The notes under the pieces are model-generated. The model saw only the letters and a program-made list of their open reading frames with translations, did not search any database and was not told the origin of the DNA. DNA of 64,000 nucleotides from contig VZSF01001371.1 in NCBI GenBank assembly GCA_013398295.1, forward strand, positions 88,617-152,616, read 5' to 3'. This DNA is from Chionis minor. Lineage: Eukaryota > Chordata > Aves > Charadriiformes > Chionididae. Below are positions 1 to 62,189 of this stretch, piece by piece (the first letter of the stretch is position 1; each line of letters begins with the position of its first letter). The position numbers were made by a program, and so were the translations under genes.

Positions 1-1849
1 AAAACAAATTCTTTCTTCGTTGAAAAGTGGCCTTGTCTGTTATTCCAGCATACCAAAGCCATGTTTGAGAACCCAGTGGCAAAGTGCGGAGTGCACATGA
101 CGGGGTGCAACCTCTGTTCCAGACTGTGCAATTGAGACAGTAATGTGCATGGGCGAATCCCGTGTCCCTCAGCTCACAGGACAGCCTAGGCATAGGCTTT
201 CACAGATGTTTTGACACTCAGAGGAACCATCTGAGATGAGTTATCCTTGAGTACTGAGCTGCTCAGCACTTTCTCAGATTTGTTGGGCAATTTTAGCGGG
301 GATGTGCTTTAGCTGTAACCAGTAGCTCTTTCCTTTTATGGCAAGCCAGCCCAGATGTTTTGCACTGCTTTTGAAGCAAGGAAGTGCATTGACTCCTCAG
401 GAAGGTCTAAGAAATATATGATCTCCTGTAGGAATAAAGGGAACATCAATTTGGGGACATCAGTGAAGCCTCAGGTTTAGATAGACTTGCTCACTTGATC
501 ATGTCTGCTTTAGCATGAGTCTAGTCTTTCCTTTCTGCTGATTAATGTGGAGTGAATCCCCAGGAGCACTGGTAGGGATAGTGAAGTCAGCAATCCATAA
601 TTTGGAAATAGAAACTATTGAGGATCTGTCCTGTGTAAAACATGGGACTATCACATCATTAAACCTTTGCAAGGGGAATAATGAATCCTGTTTGTAAATA
701 AGCTGGATGTTCCTGTTGGTTTTTTGGTTTCTTTATGTTTGTTTTGGGGTGTGGTTTTGGGTTTTTTTAAACAAAGCAACAAGATAGAAAAATTAGAATA
801 AGCAAACAAGAGATTGACTTCCTAGAATTTAACATAAAGCAGTAAATTTGTACTTAAAAGTGTGTGTCAACACATGTAAATCCCTATTTGATGGGGTCTT
901 TTTCTTCCCCATGTCCTCACTATAAAATGTACACAGAAAAATGTACACATGCTTGCATACCAGTAACTTCCAGGGTTGTCTCAGACCTTAACCTACATTT
1001 CTGGAGAATACTATGTGTATAGCTTGCACTGTTACAGTATCTTCTGTATTTCTTTGTACCTGAACAGAGAATAACATCTCCGACAGCAGTAAAGTCTAGT
1101 ACCTGTCTCCAGTAGTAGATTCGATAACAATGGAAAGACAAGCTAGTTGTGGGAATAAACTAGGCCTGTAAAGTTCTGCATGAACCCTACTCCTGAGCAG
1201 TATAATGCAAGACATTATTTAATACTGATTTTCTGATAAAACTGGGACTTGTATGCAGACTTGCAAGCTAATTCCCAGCTCCGGAACAAAGTGAATCCAT
1301 TACAGGATCAACTGGGTCATAATTCTAAACTCCCACAGAAATTTGGTTCCAGAGCTGGAAACAAAGATGTTTTGTGCCCACATTTACACCTGCAAATAAA
1401 ATGGGCATCCATGGTCCTGAGGAGAATGGCATGCATTCATATAACTCATCTCTCTGTCCCTCCCTTTCCTTTACAAAAAGAGGGCAACCTGATCTGTACT
1501 GCTTATTGTGATAACTCTGCTCCATGCTGTCAGCGTGCTTACACTTTGCCTTGGGAAAATTTTCATCTGGCCGGAATATTGCTGAGCAACTTGCTAACCA
1601 TGAGTTAGCATGATTACATGCCCAATGCCTCTGCCTCTGTCTTGACCCTGCTTAATTTACTGGTATGAATGTAGAGTGTCATATTTTATCTTGAAACATG
1701 AATGTATATTCTGGATGTGTGGAAGTCCTCTACAAGACATGTTTTGGAGGGGTTTTTTTCAGATACAGTCTTGTGAGGGACAGGTGAGGTGCAACTTGGA
1801 AAAGCACAAAACACTTTTTTTTTGTTTAATTTTTTAAAAATATAAACAG
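1..1849 (+). other. Apparent EPHB6 intron 1 (partial); no exon 1 found
   Basis: No convincing signal-peptide exon, CpG-rich promoter or repeat was recognised here. Several short open frames are present, but none resembles a known protein. The EPHB6 first exon and promoter are therefore expected upstream of the window, though a divergent first exon here cannot be excluded. Confidence 0.5.
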
Positions 1850-51828
<49,979 letters not shown>

Positions 51829-52260
51829 TGTTTACACTGTCCTTATTCCATCTCAAATTCCGGAAAGGTTTCAGAGGAATTGAAAGGGATTTTCCCTGTA
51901 AGAAAAAGAGATGCCAGTATGCTACTTGAAGACTTGCTGCACCCAGAGAGTGCACGCTACCTGTCCTGTTCCATAAACAAAACCAAAGCCTTGCCATGAT
52001 TTGAAAGCAGAACTAAATAACTGGTGGTGTTTAAATGTGGCTGACATCGCACATTGGAAATGGGTTGGGGGAGGGAAAGTTACAATAACGTGGGAAGGGG
52101 ATTGAGTAATAGCTTGGACAGATCACAAGCACCTGTTGTCTCTTCTCTGCCAACAAAAGGTTTCAGAAAACTTTACAAAGCCATCAGCAGACTTCATCTG
52201 TGGCTGGGAGCCAAATAAAGCTACAGAGACATAATAAAGGCAACAAAAATATTACCATTT
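51829..52260 (+). other. EPHB6: EPHB6 3' untranslated region
   Basis: This is non-coding sequence after the TGA, containing two polyadenylation signals close to its end. The cleavage site is inferred at about 52255-52260, just after the second AATAAA. A longer 3'UTR cannot be excluded. Confidence 0.65.
52214..52238 (+). promoter_or_regulatory. EPHB6: Paired AATAAA polyadenylation signals
   Basis: Two exact AATAAA hexamers lie at 52214-52219 and 52233-52238, about 390-410 bases after the EPHB6 stop codon. T-rich sequence follows. They are the most likely 3' end signals of the transcript. Confidence 0.65.
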
Positions 52261-55200
52261 TATTCCAAAAGAATCCCATCATAGTGTGAGAGATTATTAC
52301 TCCGATGAAGATGAGCATCAGTCTATCACTTGGTATGCCAGCTTGGTGGGGAACTCAAGTTCCAGTTAGTACACGGTCTGCTAAGCAATAAGACATGTCA
52401 CCTGGTAAAGAGGTTGAGAGTAAAGGGCTCAAAATTCGATGCTATTTCATGTGTAGTTCTTAGGTCTGCTCCATGATCCAGGAGAGAAGCTTACTAACCC
52501 ATTGGACTGACACAAGGAACAGCAAGTCCCTGGTGCTACGCAATTCTGTTTATGGGTCTGCAACACAATGGAACAATAAGGATTCCTACCATCCATCCTG
52601 CTGGATCTGCAAGGGGAGAGGGAAACATAGGTTCTGGTCCTCACAGGCCCATTCTTGAGAGCAAAGGCATAAGTTGTGATATTTTGAAATCCTGAGCACC
52701 CAGAATTTGGATTTTGTTCTCTTCTGACCCCCTTACAGATATTAAAGACTACGACAGAAAATAATCTTAAGCCTTTTGCTGTTGAAAAGTACTTGCTCTT
52801 TATCTCATCCTAGCCATCAACGGGCACAGTTGCTTGAATATTCTTTCTGAAGAAAGTGCAGACCTGCAGTAGCCCCCTCCAAATAGACAATTGGAACAAG
52901 GAAGGTACAACTCTTTCACAAGTTCTTGTTAAGATAAATGAGGGAAGGGTACCTGTCCCACAGTTCACTTGAGTCCTTTAAAAAGGAGTAACAATGTCCA
53001 TGGCATCAACTATGTTGTCTGGTAGAGGTGCATGAGAATGACCAGAATGACAGAGCTTATGTCTCCCTTCAGACAGACTAGTGCCTACTTAAGGAAAGAT
53101 CTGCTTTGAGGAGGACCAGAGCTTCAAGGCTGTATTTCTGTATCTATGCCTATGCAGGAGTATGAAAGCACAAAGCTGAACTTGAGAGGAAAACTCATAA
53201 ACTATACACTTGTTTACCTCACCAACAAATAGGAAGGGAAATGGAAATGATCTTGTTAAGTAAGACCCCAATGAAGACATTGCATAAAAAGATATATTCT
53301 TTGTGTCTATATAGGAAATAACCACAGCTGTTCAGATCTGTGCCCATCTGTTGTCTCACTGGGTACTAGTCATCAACTTACTGTAATTCTCCAGCTGTCA
53401 AGGTTGGAATATCACAACTTCTGCAGACACCACTCCTGTAAGGATTAAGGATTCCCCCACCCAATCGAGCAATTGAAGACTGAGAAACCACCTTTGGTAG
53501 TTATTGAACAGTCCTGTAAGATGATAGGAGGTGCTCCAGAATAGTTGCCCTAGAATAGCCAATGCAGTTCAGACTCTTTATTACACTATTAGAGCAACAT
53601 ATGTTGCGTTTTTTTAGGGGAAGAGGGAGAATAGCAGTGCATTCTTTCATGATATAAAAAGTCAATACAAAAACAATACGAGGAAACAAGAATAAAACAT
53701 TCACATCAGTACAAAGACAGTGTGAAAATTAACAAAAAACCCACATCAGACTAGAGTGACACCCTAGAAAAATTGAGTCTTGTTTTTTAAGGGGTTTCTA
53801 CAAACTTGTAAATTCAGTTACGTGTATGCTGGCTGTCAGCTCTACCTACAGCACCTGAGACTGAGTAAGTGTGGTCCTCTTCAGAAAGCATATTGAGCAC
53901 AAGATGTTGAGGAGAATCTTTAGTCTCTAGCACCTTCCATGTGTATTCACCCAAGAACAACATTGCATGTATGCTCATTCATATATGTGTATTCTTGAAG
54001 TTCTGTGGACCATTTGGCGAAATGCAGCAGGCTATGTTTTCCATGGTCAAGATTAGAGAAGAAATTAGGGATCTAGTTTAAATCCTGTGGCCTCTCTTCA
54101 GCATAGTGGAAACTTACATGCAGAAAATACGTCCTTCCTATGCAATGGGAGCCTTGCCTGAATCTCATACCAATGATAATGAGGTTTTATAGCCCCTTAT
54201 ATGGAGCTGCAGTGAAATTAAATGCTCTATGGTAGTTCAAACAGTAGGACATTTACTTTAGCATATGAAGTCTATGGCAATGTTGTTTTCACAGTCAGAG
54301 GAAAGGGGTTTACTCACTATACCAAGGCAGGCAAGCAGTCATTGGACATCATAGATTTCTTCTTCCTCCTGTTCTGAAGCAAGCTTGAAATGTTCCTATG
54401 ACAGTTCCAAGGGGTGGAGTGTCAAGTTATCCTGGCTGTGACTAGAACTGCACAGAGACAGACTTGGGGTCACAGATGGAGTGCAAAAAGGGGACTGTTT
54501 TCTGTAAGAAGTCTCTCCATTCTCTTTCTTCTCAGGATGTTCCCTATTTTCAGAATACTTCTTCTGTAAGTTGGGATGCAAAGGCTCTCATGTCGCAATG
54601 TATCTGGTGTTATTCGTCATCATGTTGGTCTTCATTTCTGCAAGTATGGAGGAAAGGCAGTCATGGCAAATGCATTAGAAATGTCCTGATCTCACTTTTC
54701 TCAATCTTATGTGAAAGCAGAAATCCTACATTCTGTTTCCACAGACTTCAACTAGGATGTATTGCAGTATATGAGCACCCTCAATAGGTAGGGATGAGAA
54801 GCAGGAGGGAAAGGAGTGGGACTTGCCGAGGCACCTGATATTTGTCCTTCACCAGAAGAGTGACAAACAATGCAAAAAAGTCTTACAGAGCCATGGTCTT
54901 TGCCAGAGAAGCAATGAGACATTAACAAGTTATTTCTCACGTTTACTGCATATGATATCTATAATATGCAGAGCTTAAGAAGACCAAGTAAATTAAATGC
55001 AGAGGTATCAATGCATAGACTTTCATAAGGGCATTAGGCATTTGTATGAAAACTCAGAAGAGTCATACCTACAGCTGGAAGGAATAGTAGCTTATTATAA
55101 GAATAATTGCAAAGACCAATAGCTCTTCCCCTTGAACACCAACTTTTCACAAGATGGAAACAGGAAGAAACTTCACCTTAAAGCAAGATGTTTTGTAATT

Positions 55201-58200
55201 ATTCCTGATGCTGTTCCTTGCACCTGCCTTTTTGGTGTCTGCTGCTGGATAGTCTCACAGACAACTGGGTCTGCACCAGTATGTCAGTTGATGTATCGTG
55301 CTGCCAAAGAGCACGTCAGGCATGCAAGTTCACATCTATGCTGCTTCAGCAGCCACGTGGAATTCTCAGCCAGGAGCTACATGTCTGTGCACCCCCTGCC
55401 TCACTAAGCCATGCCATGTTTATGTCAAAAGCAGGCCCTGCTCACCCAGAGTATTCAAAGACAAGACCTTTAGCTAATATTTTTACACCCATGATGTTGA
55501 GGAAAGGCTCAGTGACAGTATGACTTACACGGGGATTTCTGTGTTTGGTACCCAAGTATCCTCAGTGCATGTGCAGATGATATGGCCTGCAGCCCCATTT
55601 TTTTTTCTTTGTTTTAAATTTTAAAATTCAAGCATGTAATAGTGCATGCTTTGACAGCACTATGTTACGTTAGGGCTTGCTGAGGGAGCAGAAGTTGCTT
55701 AATGTTACTGAAGGAGAGCTGAAAGAGTCTGTCTGTTTAGTACAAATATATTCAGCACCTAGGACTATCTAGAAAGAAAGAAGCTGCTGTAGTTTCCTTA
55801 GTCCCAGAAAAATCATATGTTATTAAGCTGGATGAGACCCCTGGGTGTGGTGGGAAATGATGAGCAACACCAAGGAACTTACCTTTAATAATCAAAGGTA
55901 GAGCTGTCCCTACTGCAAGATCTTGTTTGGTCAGGGATTCCAGCCAACAAATCTACCTGGGGGCTAGTCTAAGTGAAGGTAACCAGCTTGAATCCATCCT
56001 GCCTTTGGCACACTTTGTCAGTAGTCAGATACACAGCTCTCACCTGTACAGGTGCAGCTGAGCAATAGACTTGAGTTCAGGACAAAACTGATTCTTCCTC
56101 TTCCCTGAAACCAGTTGATGCTAGAGGGGGCAATGCAATGAGCTGCATGCTAGCAACTATTCACGAGTATCGAGTATCCTAAGGATTGTAGATTAGATGT
56201 AAATTTGAATCTCTGGATGTCATTAAATGACAGTATGGAAGAGCAAACCTCATGTCCTAGTAGTCTAATCCTTCACTTTTCAAATCTATATGGAAGAAAT
56301 GGCACCTCCCTCAGAATTTACGTTTTGTGGTGGCATTCAGGATCATCATGCTCTGTGTATGAACCTATTCCACTTTTGTGTTACTGAAAGGGCTGCACTG
56401 AGACAATGAGAAATCCTTGTGTCTTCTTCTAAATCTTGCCATTTTAACTTGGACCTGTTCAAAGAGGAATTACTCCCCCTTGGTGTCCTGTCTGCTACAT
56501 GAAACACAGAAGAGAAGGCTTAACTGCCCTCAAAAAGCCTCGTAGCTTATATATTTTATCTCCCTTTTCTGTGTGATGAGAAAACTCGGTTAAAACATAT
56601 AGATTAATGAAAACATCAAGATTTCTTTCTACTTTCTTCCATGACCTTTGTTCTTTGAACAAATTTTTTTGTGGTCTTTTAGTTAACTGCTGTAGGAGCG
56701 AGTCACAAGTATGAGTACAGTGAGTTGGCATCTTATGCCTCAACTAGTTAGTAGAGTTTAGTCTGTTATTTGTGTCTCTTACAGAAGACCAAGTGTGCTT
56801 AGCTAACAGCAGTAATGCTGTTTCCTTTTGAAAAATAATCCCTTAAATTCAGGCCATGCTAAGTAAGGTTGGATTTTTTTCTAGTTTACAGTGGCAATAG
56901 AAATTATACACTAGGCTAAAATTAGAATTTTAGTTACATCTGTGCAACTCATTGAATTTTGGTAACTTTTATACAAACCTACTACTTTTCATGCATTTGG
57001 ACAGCTGTAACAAATTGATCATTTATAAACAATACTGTTGCTGAGAACAGACTGTAGTCCTTTTTGAACCATATTGACTCTGCAAGTGAACAGGAGATGA
57101 AAAATAAAATCAGGTTTATTCAGAGAAGTCAGTTATTTTCACAGATGTGAATGAGAAGGCACTATCTGAAATAAGTTATTTAAAAATACATCCGTTAATG
57201 TTGCTGTGTAAAAAAAGGACAGTAATTATAATGTACCTTAATGTCTATACTGTAAGTTAAGTTGCAAAACTGTTGCTATTTTTAATTTGTCATCTCTGCA
57301 GACTTATAACAAGAACAAACTAACAACAACAATAATAACAATTATCATGATGAATAAATGTGGGTTTTCCCAATGAAGAGAAATACAGTAAAAATATCAG
57401 CAGTCCAACAGCTGGGTTGCCTGCAATTTGTACTGAGAAGCGATATATTTTTTTGACTGGTGAAATATTATAGCAAACTGAAAAATCACTCGATCAAACC
57501 TACTAATTAGGAAAGTAAATGTCAGCTTAGGGGCATACTTAGGATCATATGAACAGCTGCTTAACTGCATGCACATCGAAATTAGTGAGGATGTAATATT
57601 TATTGTTAGGCCTGCTAGACTGCTTCTATTCAAATTTAGGATGCTTTTTAGAATTCTCTAGGAAATAGTACTAAATTATTAAGCTAACACTGAGGATCTT
57701 AGGTTGAGTAGCTTCACGTAAATATATATCATAAAATCAATTAACTGTTCTCTTATCCAGCCACAGTTAGAATGCAGCACAATTGGCAAGCCGAACTGTA
57801 AGTTCAGCTTTCAGTACCACAGAACTAGGTGAGGTCCCTTTTCTTACAGCTGTGAGATGATGCTGTCTCTTCAGAAAGGAATTTGATATGCTTTTTGTGT
57901 GTAAGCAGTAATGTCTGTCCTTAATATTTGTTAGATAAGGTCAAACAATGTGAGATAATTTCCATGCCACCTAGGTATCATCCCAAGACACGTAGGTAGG
58001 ACATAAAGATTGTTTAAAGGAGTGCAATTCAGGAGTGGGAATGAATGGAAAAGAACTGGATTTTACTCAAGTTTAAGCATGAAGAGACATTTTCTAGCAC
58101 TGATGGTTTATGGGGCTGTGACTAGGCTGAGACATTTACTTAGGACCCCTATAAGCTGTGTTCCTTGCTTCATGATGTGAGTATGTTCCTCACTTTGTGA

Positions 58201-58926
58201 TGAACTGTAGATAAAAATTCTCTATTTGGCGTATGGTAGTGTGACCTAATATAATGTAACAACATTTTTAAAGCTCTGTTTCTGTCTTTTTCCTGGTTCT
58301 TGTCCAGCCTCAGATTTCAGAACTCCACGTCAGATCCCAACAATCCCATCCTGGATTTTGTGGTTTGTTTCACTGGATCTGACTTCTTAGAACAGGGTAG
58401 TCCTTCCTGATAGGTTTACACCTGAATTTACTGTGTTTAGCTGTCTACTCTAACAGAATTTACCTGAGATATCATGGGTCCTCTAGACCATATTTGTGGC
58501 CACAGATTCCAGAATGAGGACAGAAGCATCATGGAAGCTTCCTCTACAGCCTGGCAGTAGTAGAAACAACCTGCAGTAAATACATAGGTGAACGAATAAA
58601 TACTTTTGCGCATTGAGGGATGCAGAAACAGAGGAAATAGAGTATTTCCATAGTAGCTATGAGACCAATGTAGCACAGATAAAATCCACACTTCTAATCA
58701 CCTTTGAATTCATGAAACATTTACATGCACTTTTCATCTAGCCCTACCTTTGCTCATAAGAATTCAGTTCTTCGCTCCATAAAAAAATCCCTTCTCAACT
58801 TAATATGCTTCACTTGTCAATGGGATCCCAACTCTGCCCCTTCCAGGACTGGCAAGCAGTCTGTCCCTTCCAACACACTCTTCGTAATTCACAACAGGGA
58901 TTTAAGTAGCTGAAGAGTTTTCTCAC
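52261..58926. other. Intergenic region between EPHB6 and the TRPV6-like pseudogene
   Basis: No coding similarity, RNA gene or clear repeat was recognised in this 6.7 kb. Only short open frames with no family resemblance occur. The C-terminal exons expected for a TRPV5/6 gene on the minus strand were searched for by eye and not found, which agrees with decay of that locus. Confidence 0.55.
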
Positions 58927-59186
58927 CTGTGCTCTCCAAAGGTCATCCTGCTCATGAGCCACTCTCCAGTGGGTGCCGCCATCATGGCAATGAGCAAGAT
59001 GGGCTTGTAGCAAGGAGCTACAATAGCAAAGGCTGAGTAAGTGATGCCATATGTGAAGGGTAGGTCCACTTCATAGTTGGCAGGTCCATCAATGATGGTG
59101 AGGAAGAGCTCAAAGGACCTGAAAATACTAGTTGTGGAAGTGGCACAACTCACTGGGATCCTGGGTGTGGGAGATGATGTAAAAAG
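58927..59186 (-). pseudogene. TRPV6: TRPV6-like pore and S6 exon, frameshifted
   Basis: Between acceptor cttag (59187-59188 side) and donor cacag|GTGAGA, the minus strand reads [19 protein letters not shown], then a stop. After a shift it gives [31 protein letters not shown] and LLIAMM, and after another shift [16 protein letters not shown]. About eight bases are missing before the pore loop compared with the family. The LLMLN segment of S6 is scrambled by compensating one-base indels. One base is lost after ATGATGG. Confidence 0.85.
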
Positions 59187-59227
59187 CTAAGAGAAAAGAA
59201 AGGAGGAAAAAGAAGAGGAAAAGGAAA

Positions 59228-59285
59228 AAAACCCCAAGACTGTTACCCTGGCCTTGGCCAACATAATCTAATTTTCTCTGTAAAC
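59228..59285 (-). pseudogene. TRPV6: Possible decayed TRPV6-like S5 exon
   Basis: On the minus strand, after an AG near 59286, a stretch reads EKIRLCWPR followed by a stop and a weak match to the VILGF end of S5. In TRPV5/6 this exon reads roughly GDLMRFCWLMA. It lies where that exon should be, between the S4-S5 and pore exons. Similarity is low and the borders are uncertain. Confidence 0.35.
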
Positions 59286-59804
59286 CAGAGCATCAGATTT
59301 TGTCTTAAGCAGTAGGACAAGACAGCTACATCTCCTATGTATGCCTAAGTTTATTTACTTATAACTACTTCAGTTAGCTCTTACAGCCTTCAAGGCTCCC
59401 AAGTTCAGAGTCCTATTATGTACGGATGGGCCAATATTCTGTTCTCACCTCCTGAGTTATCCAAGCAGGCTGGAATGAAAGAAGTATAATGGCTATATCA
59501 TGCAGACATTATATTGCAAGACAAACACAATATTTGGCTATGCTGTATTCAATCATACACTTTGGGAAATTTTAGGGAACACATCAATAACAACAGTAAA
59601 TCCATATTGCTTCTGAAGAAGAATGAGAACAGTCCTCTTCTTTTGAATTAATGTCCTGAATTTAGGTCCTCTGAATTAGCCCTCCCTTTATGGACCCAAG
59701 TCTGCATATGAGACCTCCAGATATCATCTGCGGGTTAGATAGAGTACTATCAATAAGACGAGGTCTTCTCACAAAGAACCATGAACATTTTGCCATGGAA
59801 ATTG

Positions 59805-61560
59805 AAGCAGAAGAGGGAACATTGATCATCTAGTCTGATCTCCATTACCCTCCAGCTCATTGCATTTCACGTCTTTATCCACTGCTAGTCAACTTACACT
59901 TGACTGAAGAATCTTTTCTAGAAAGGCAATCTTGATTGCCTTAATCTTGATTAATTCAGAAATGACGAATCTACTGGATACCTTGGACTGGTTTTCCCCA
60001 TGGCTGTCTTACCATTATGATAATTTTTAATTTCAGTTTGTCTGGCACTTTTTATACACTACCCAATTAGAATAAGGAACTGTTTGTAATCTGGTATTTC
60101 TGCACTTTCCACCATCATCAGGTCACATATTCACTTCTTTATACTCTAAAAAATTGAAATATTTAATTGTCTCCCTGTCACACATCTTATTTGGCCCTCT
60201 AATAATTGTTATCATTCTCTTCTTCATCACATTTTGGGGGGACCCTTTTTAAGAGGAGAATATCAAGAACATGCAAAATCAGGCTCAGTATACTAAAAAT
60301 GGATAGGAAACTAGCCTCTCACACTGACTCTATTCACTATGCAACTACAGACCACAGTAAGCATTTCACAATTAAGTTCATTGACTGGTGGGACACCCAG
60401 ATCCCTCTGGCATAAATGTTTTGTTTAAGAAATCCATTCTGTGTAAATAGAATGTGCACTCTTTTTTCCCAGTTGTCAAGGATTATCCTTAGATAAGAGT
60501 TTTCAAAAAACGGATCTTTATATTGGTATTTTGCAATGTTAAGCAGTCTTTGGTCAGTATTATCAATCTATTCAGGCATGGCCAAACAGTCAATTCCTTA
60601 TCCATCTAATAGTCCATCCCATCAAACCCATCTCTCTCCAACTTAGCAGCAAGAATATTGTGGGGGATCATATCAAAGGCCTTACAGAAGTCCAGGTAGA
60701 TGACATCTGTAACTCTTCCCTTGTCTGCTGATGTAGTCACTCCATTGTAGAAGGCGACTACAGTCAGGCAAAACTTGCACTTGATGAAGGCATGTTGGCT
60801 GTCTCTAATCACCATCCTGTCTTCCATATGTTTCAACATATCTTCTAGGAGGATCTGTTCCATGATTTTACCAGGCACGGAGATAAATCCGACTGGCTGG
60901 TACATCTCAGGGTCCTCCTTTTTACTCTGTTTAAAAATGGGGGTAATGTCACTGGGGACTTCACCTGACTGCCATAACTTTTCAAATATGATTGAAAGTG
61001 GCTTGGCAACTACATCAGCCAGTTCTCTCAGGATCCTCCGATGCACCTCATTGGGTCACATGGACTTATGTACATTAAGGTTCCTGTGGTGGTCTTTACA
61101 CTGAACTTCACTTAAAATGGCTTCATTTCCCTGTGGAACCTTGAGGTTCAGGGGCTTGAGAGATGTGGGAAGAGAGATTACCATTGAAAACTGAAGCAAA
61201 ACAAATGTTTAGTACCTCAGCCGTCTCCATGTCAGTTTTCACCAGTTATCCTGTCTTATTTGTTGGGGGGGTGGGGTGGGTGTGCACGCACGTGCGCGTG
61301 CACACACCTTCTTACACTTTAGTTTGACCAGGACGTTCTTACTGAGGCATGCTGGTGTCCTGCAGTACTTGCCTGGATCTCTATCCATGGAATCTAAAGC
61401 TCTTACGCTCTAAGAAAAATGTCCTTAAAGAGATGCCAGCTCTGTTCATCTCCCTGAGGGGGTTACCCACTCTTCCAAAAGGCCTGAGCTATAATCCTAG
61501 CCTATAATTACGTGTGAAATAATTCTAAAACTGCTAGGCTCTGTAGCTGTCCCTGACACA
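59805..61560 (-). mobile_element. Old CR1-type LINE, antisense, inside the TRPV6-like locus
   Basis: The minus strand gives RT coding (about 61100-60606: [57 protein letters not shown]). The 3' end lies near 59805 (complement of the CR1 gat..tctagtc block) and less clear upstream sequence extends to about 61560. It is more diverged than the other CR1 copies here, with multiple stops, and separates two exon-like blocks of the channel pseudogene. Confidence 0.75.
61281..61307. repeat. Alternating purine-pyrimidine GTGCACG tract (Z-DNA candidate)
   Basis: A run of strictly alternating purines and pyrimidines, rich in CG and CA steps and nearly palindromic, lies just after a G-rich stretch (61265-61280). 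Such tracts can adopt left-handed DNA or a cruciform. It lies inside the old CR1 region. Confidence 0.7.
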
Positions 61561-61602
61561 CATTAGTTTTTCTCTCACAGTCAAAGGACTTCTTTAACTT
61601 AC

Positions 61603-61769
61603 CTTCTAGATCATGATGGAAAACGGCCCAAACATCTGGAAGCCTTGTGCAATGTACATGATATTATACCATCCTAGTGTCAGGGCAAAGGACATTGGGC
61701 ACCACCTCACTGGCTGTGCTTGTGAAACACATTACTATGGTTACCAGAATCATGCAAGCATATGTGATG
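61603..61769 (-). pseudogene. TRPV6: TRPV6-like S4-S5 exon with frameshift and stop
   Basis: The minus strand reads [20 protein letters not shown] and SEVVP. A one-base insertion (CCCAATGTCC) moves the frame, after which [20 protein letters not shown] and FGPFSIMI follow. A TAG then sits where the family has a glutamine codon just before the exon end. Acceptor atttgcag and donor agaag|GTAAGT are intact. The length of 167 fits a 166-bp ancestral exon plus one base. Confidence 0.85.
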
Positions 61770-61955
61770 CTGCAAATGAAGAAGAGGCAAAAATGCAGTT
61801 AGAATCACACCTTTCTCCTACATGCCTGTCCCATTAGATACCTTCCATTTGTTAATGTTCCTTAACACCATCCTCCCTCCATCTATAAAATGGAAATGTT
61901 GTTACATACATGCCAGAAAAAAATCTATCTGAAATCTGGAAGAGTGGGACCTTAC

Positions 61956-62026
61956 CTGATGATGTGGAAAGGCCCTCCCAAGGTGGTTTGTCCAAAGTAT
62001 TTGGTTGCTCCAGTTCTGAAGACAAC
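61956..62026 (-). pseudogene. TRPV6: TRPV6-like S2-S3 exon
   Basis: The minus strand reads VVFRTGATKYFGQTTLGGPFHII, matching the TRPV5/6 segment F-R-x-G-x-x-x-x-F-G-x-T-x-L-G-G-P-F-H. Acceptor cctcttag and donor atcag|GTAAGG are intact, and the phase fits the next exon. No lesion is visible in this block. Confidence 0.8.
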
Positions 62027-62110
62027 CTAAGAGGTATACACTGTTTACATCTGTATTCAGTCAGATTGCAAACTGAGGTAATACTATAAATGTAAACTGT
62101 TCTCACTTAC

Positions 62111-62189
62111 CTTCACAATCAATAGCCCCTGTCACTGTGACCAGTTCCCCCACCAGCTGGAGGTTATCTTCAGGAGTTACATACAATTC
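62111..62189 (-). pseudogene. TRPV6: TRPV6-like exon before S2, internally shortened
   Basis: The minus strand reads ELYVTPEDNLQLVGELVTVT, then GAI, matching the TRPV5/6 A-Y-x-T-P-x-D-D-x-R-L-V-G-E-L-V-T-V-x-G-A-I block. The hydrophobic I-I-I-L-L-x-E part that should follow is largely missing before the donor gtgaag|GTAAGT. A deletion of roughly a dozen bases in the S2-like helix is inferred. Confidence 0.75.

Larger units (their letters stand above)
58927..62189 (-). pseudogene. TRPV6: TRPV6-like (TRPV5/6 family) calcium-channel pseudogene, partial
   Basis: Five exon-like blocks on the minus strand follow the order of TRPV5/6, the constitutively open, calcium-selective epithelial channels. 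They are 62189-62111 (linker into an S2-like helix), 62026-61956, 61769-61603 (S4-S5 region), about 59285-59228 (badly decayed S5) and 59186-58927 (pore and S6). Most keep AG/GT borders. The pore loop [15 protein letters not shown] and S6 end [16 protein letters not shown] are unmistakable. Disablements include a one-base insertion and a stop in the S4-S5 exon, a deletion with a stop before the pore loop, and one-base shifts in S6. Ankyrin and C-terminal exons were not found. The convergent position beside EPHB6 matches mammalian synteny. A tandem copy beside a functional TRPV6 outside the window, or assembly errors, remain possible. Confidence 0.8.

Noticed and set aside
52261..58926. Search for C-terminal TRPV6 exons, RNA genes or another gene
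   Set aside because: Only short unremarkable open frames were found. None matched the expected channel C-terminus or any family I recognise.
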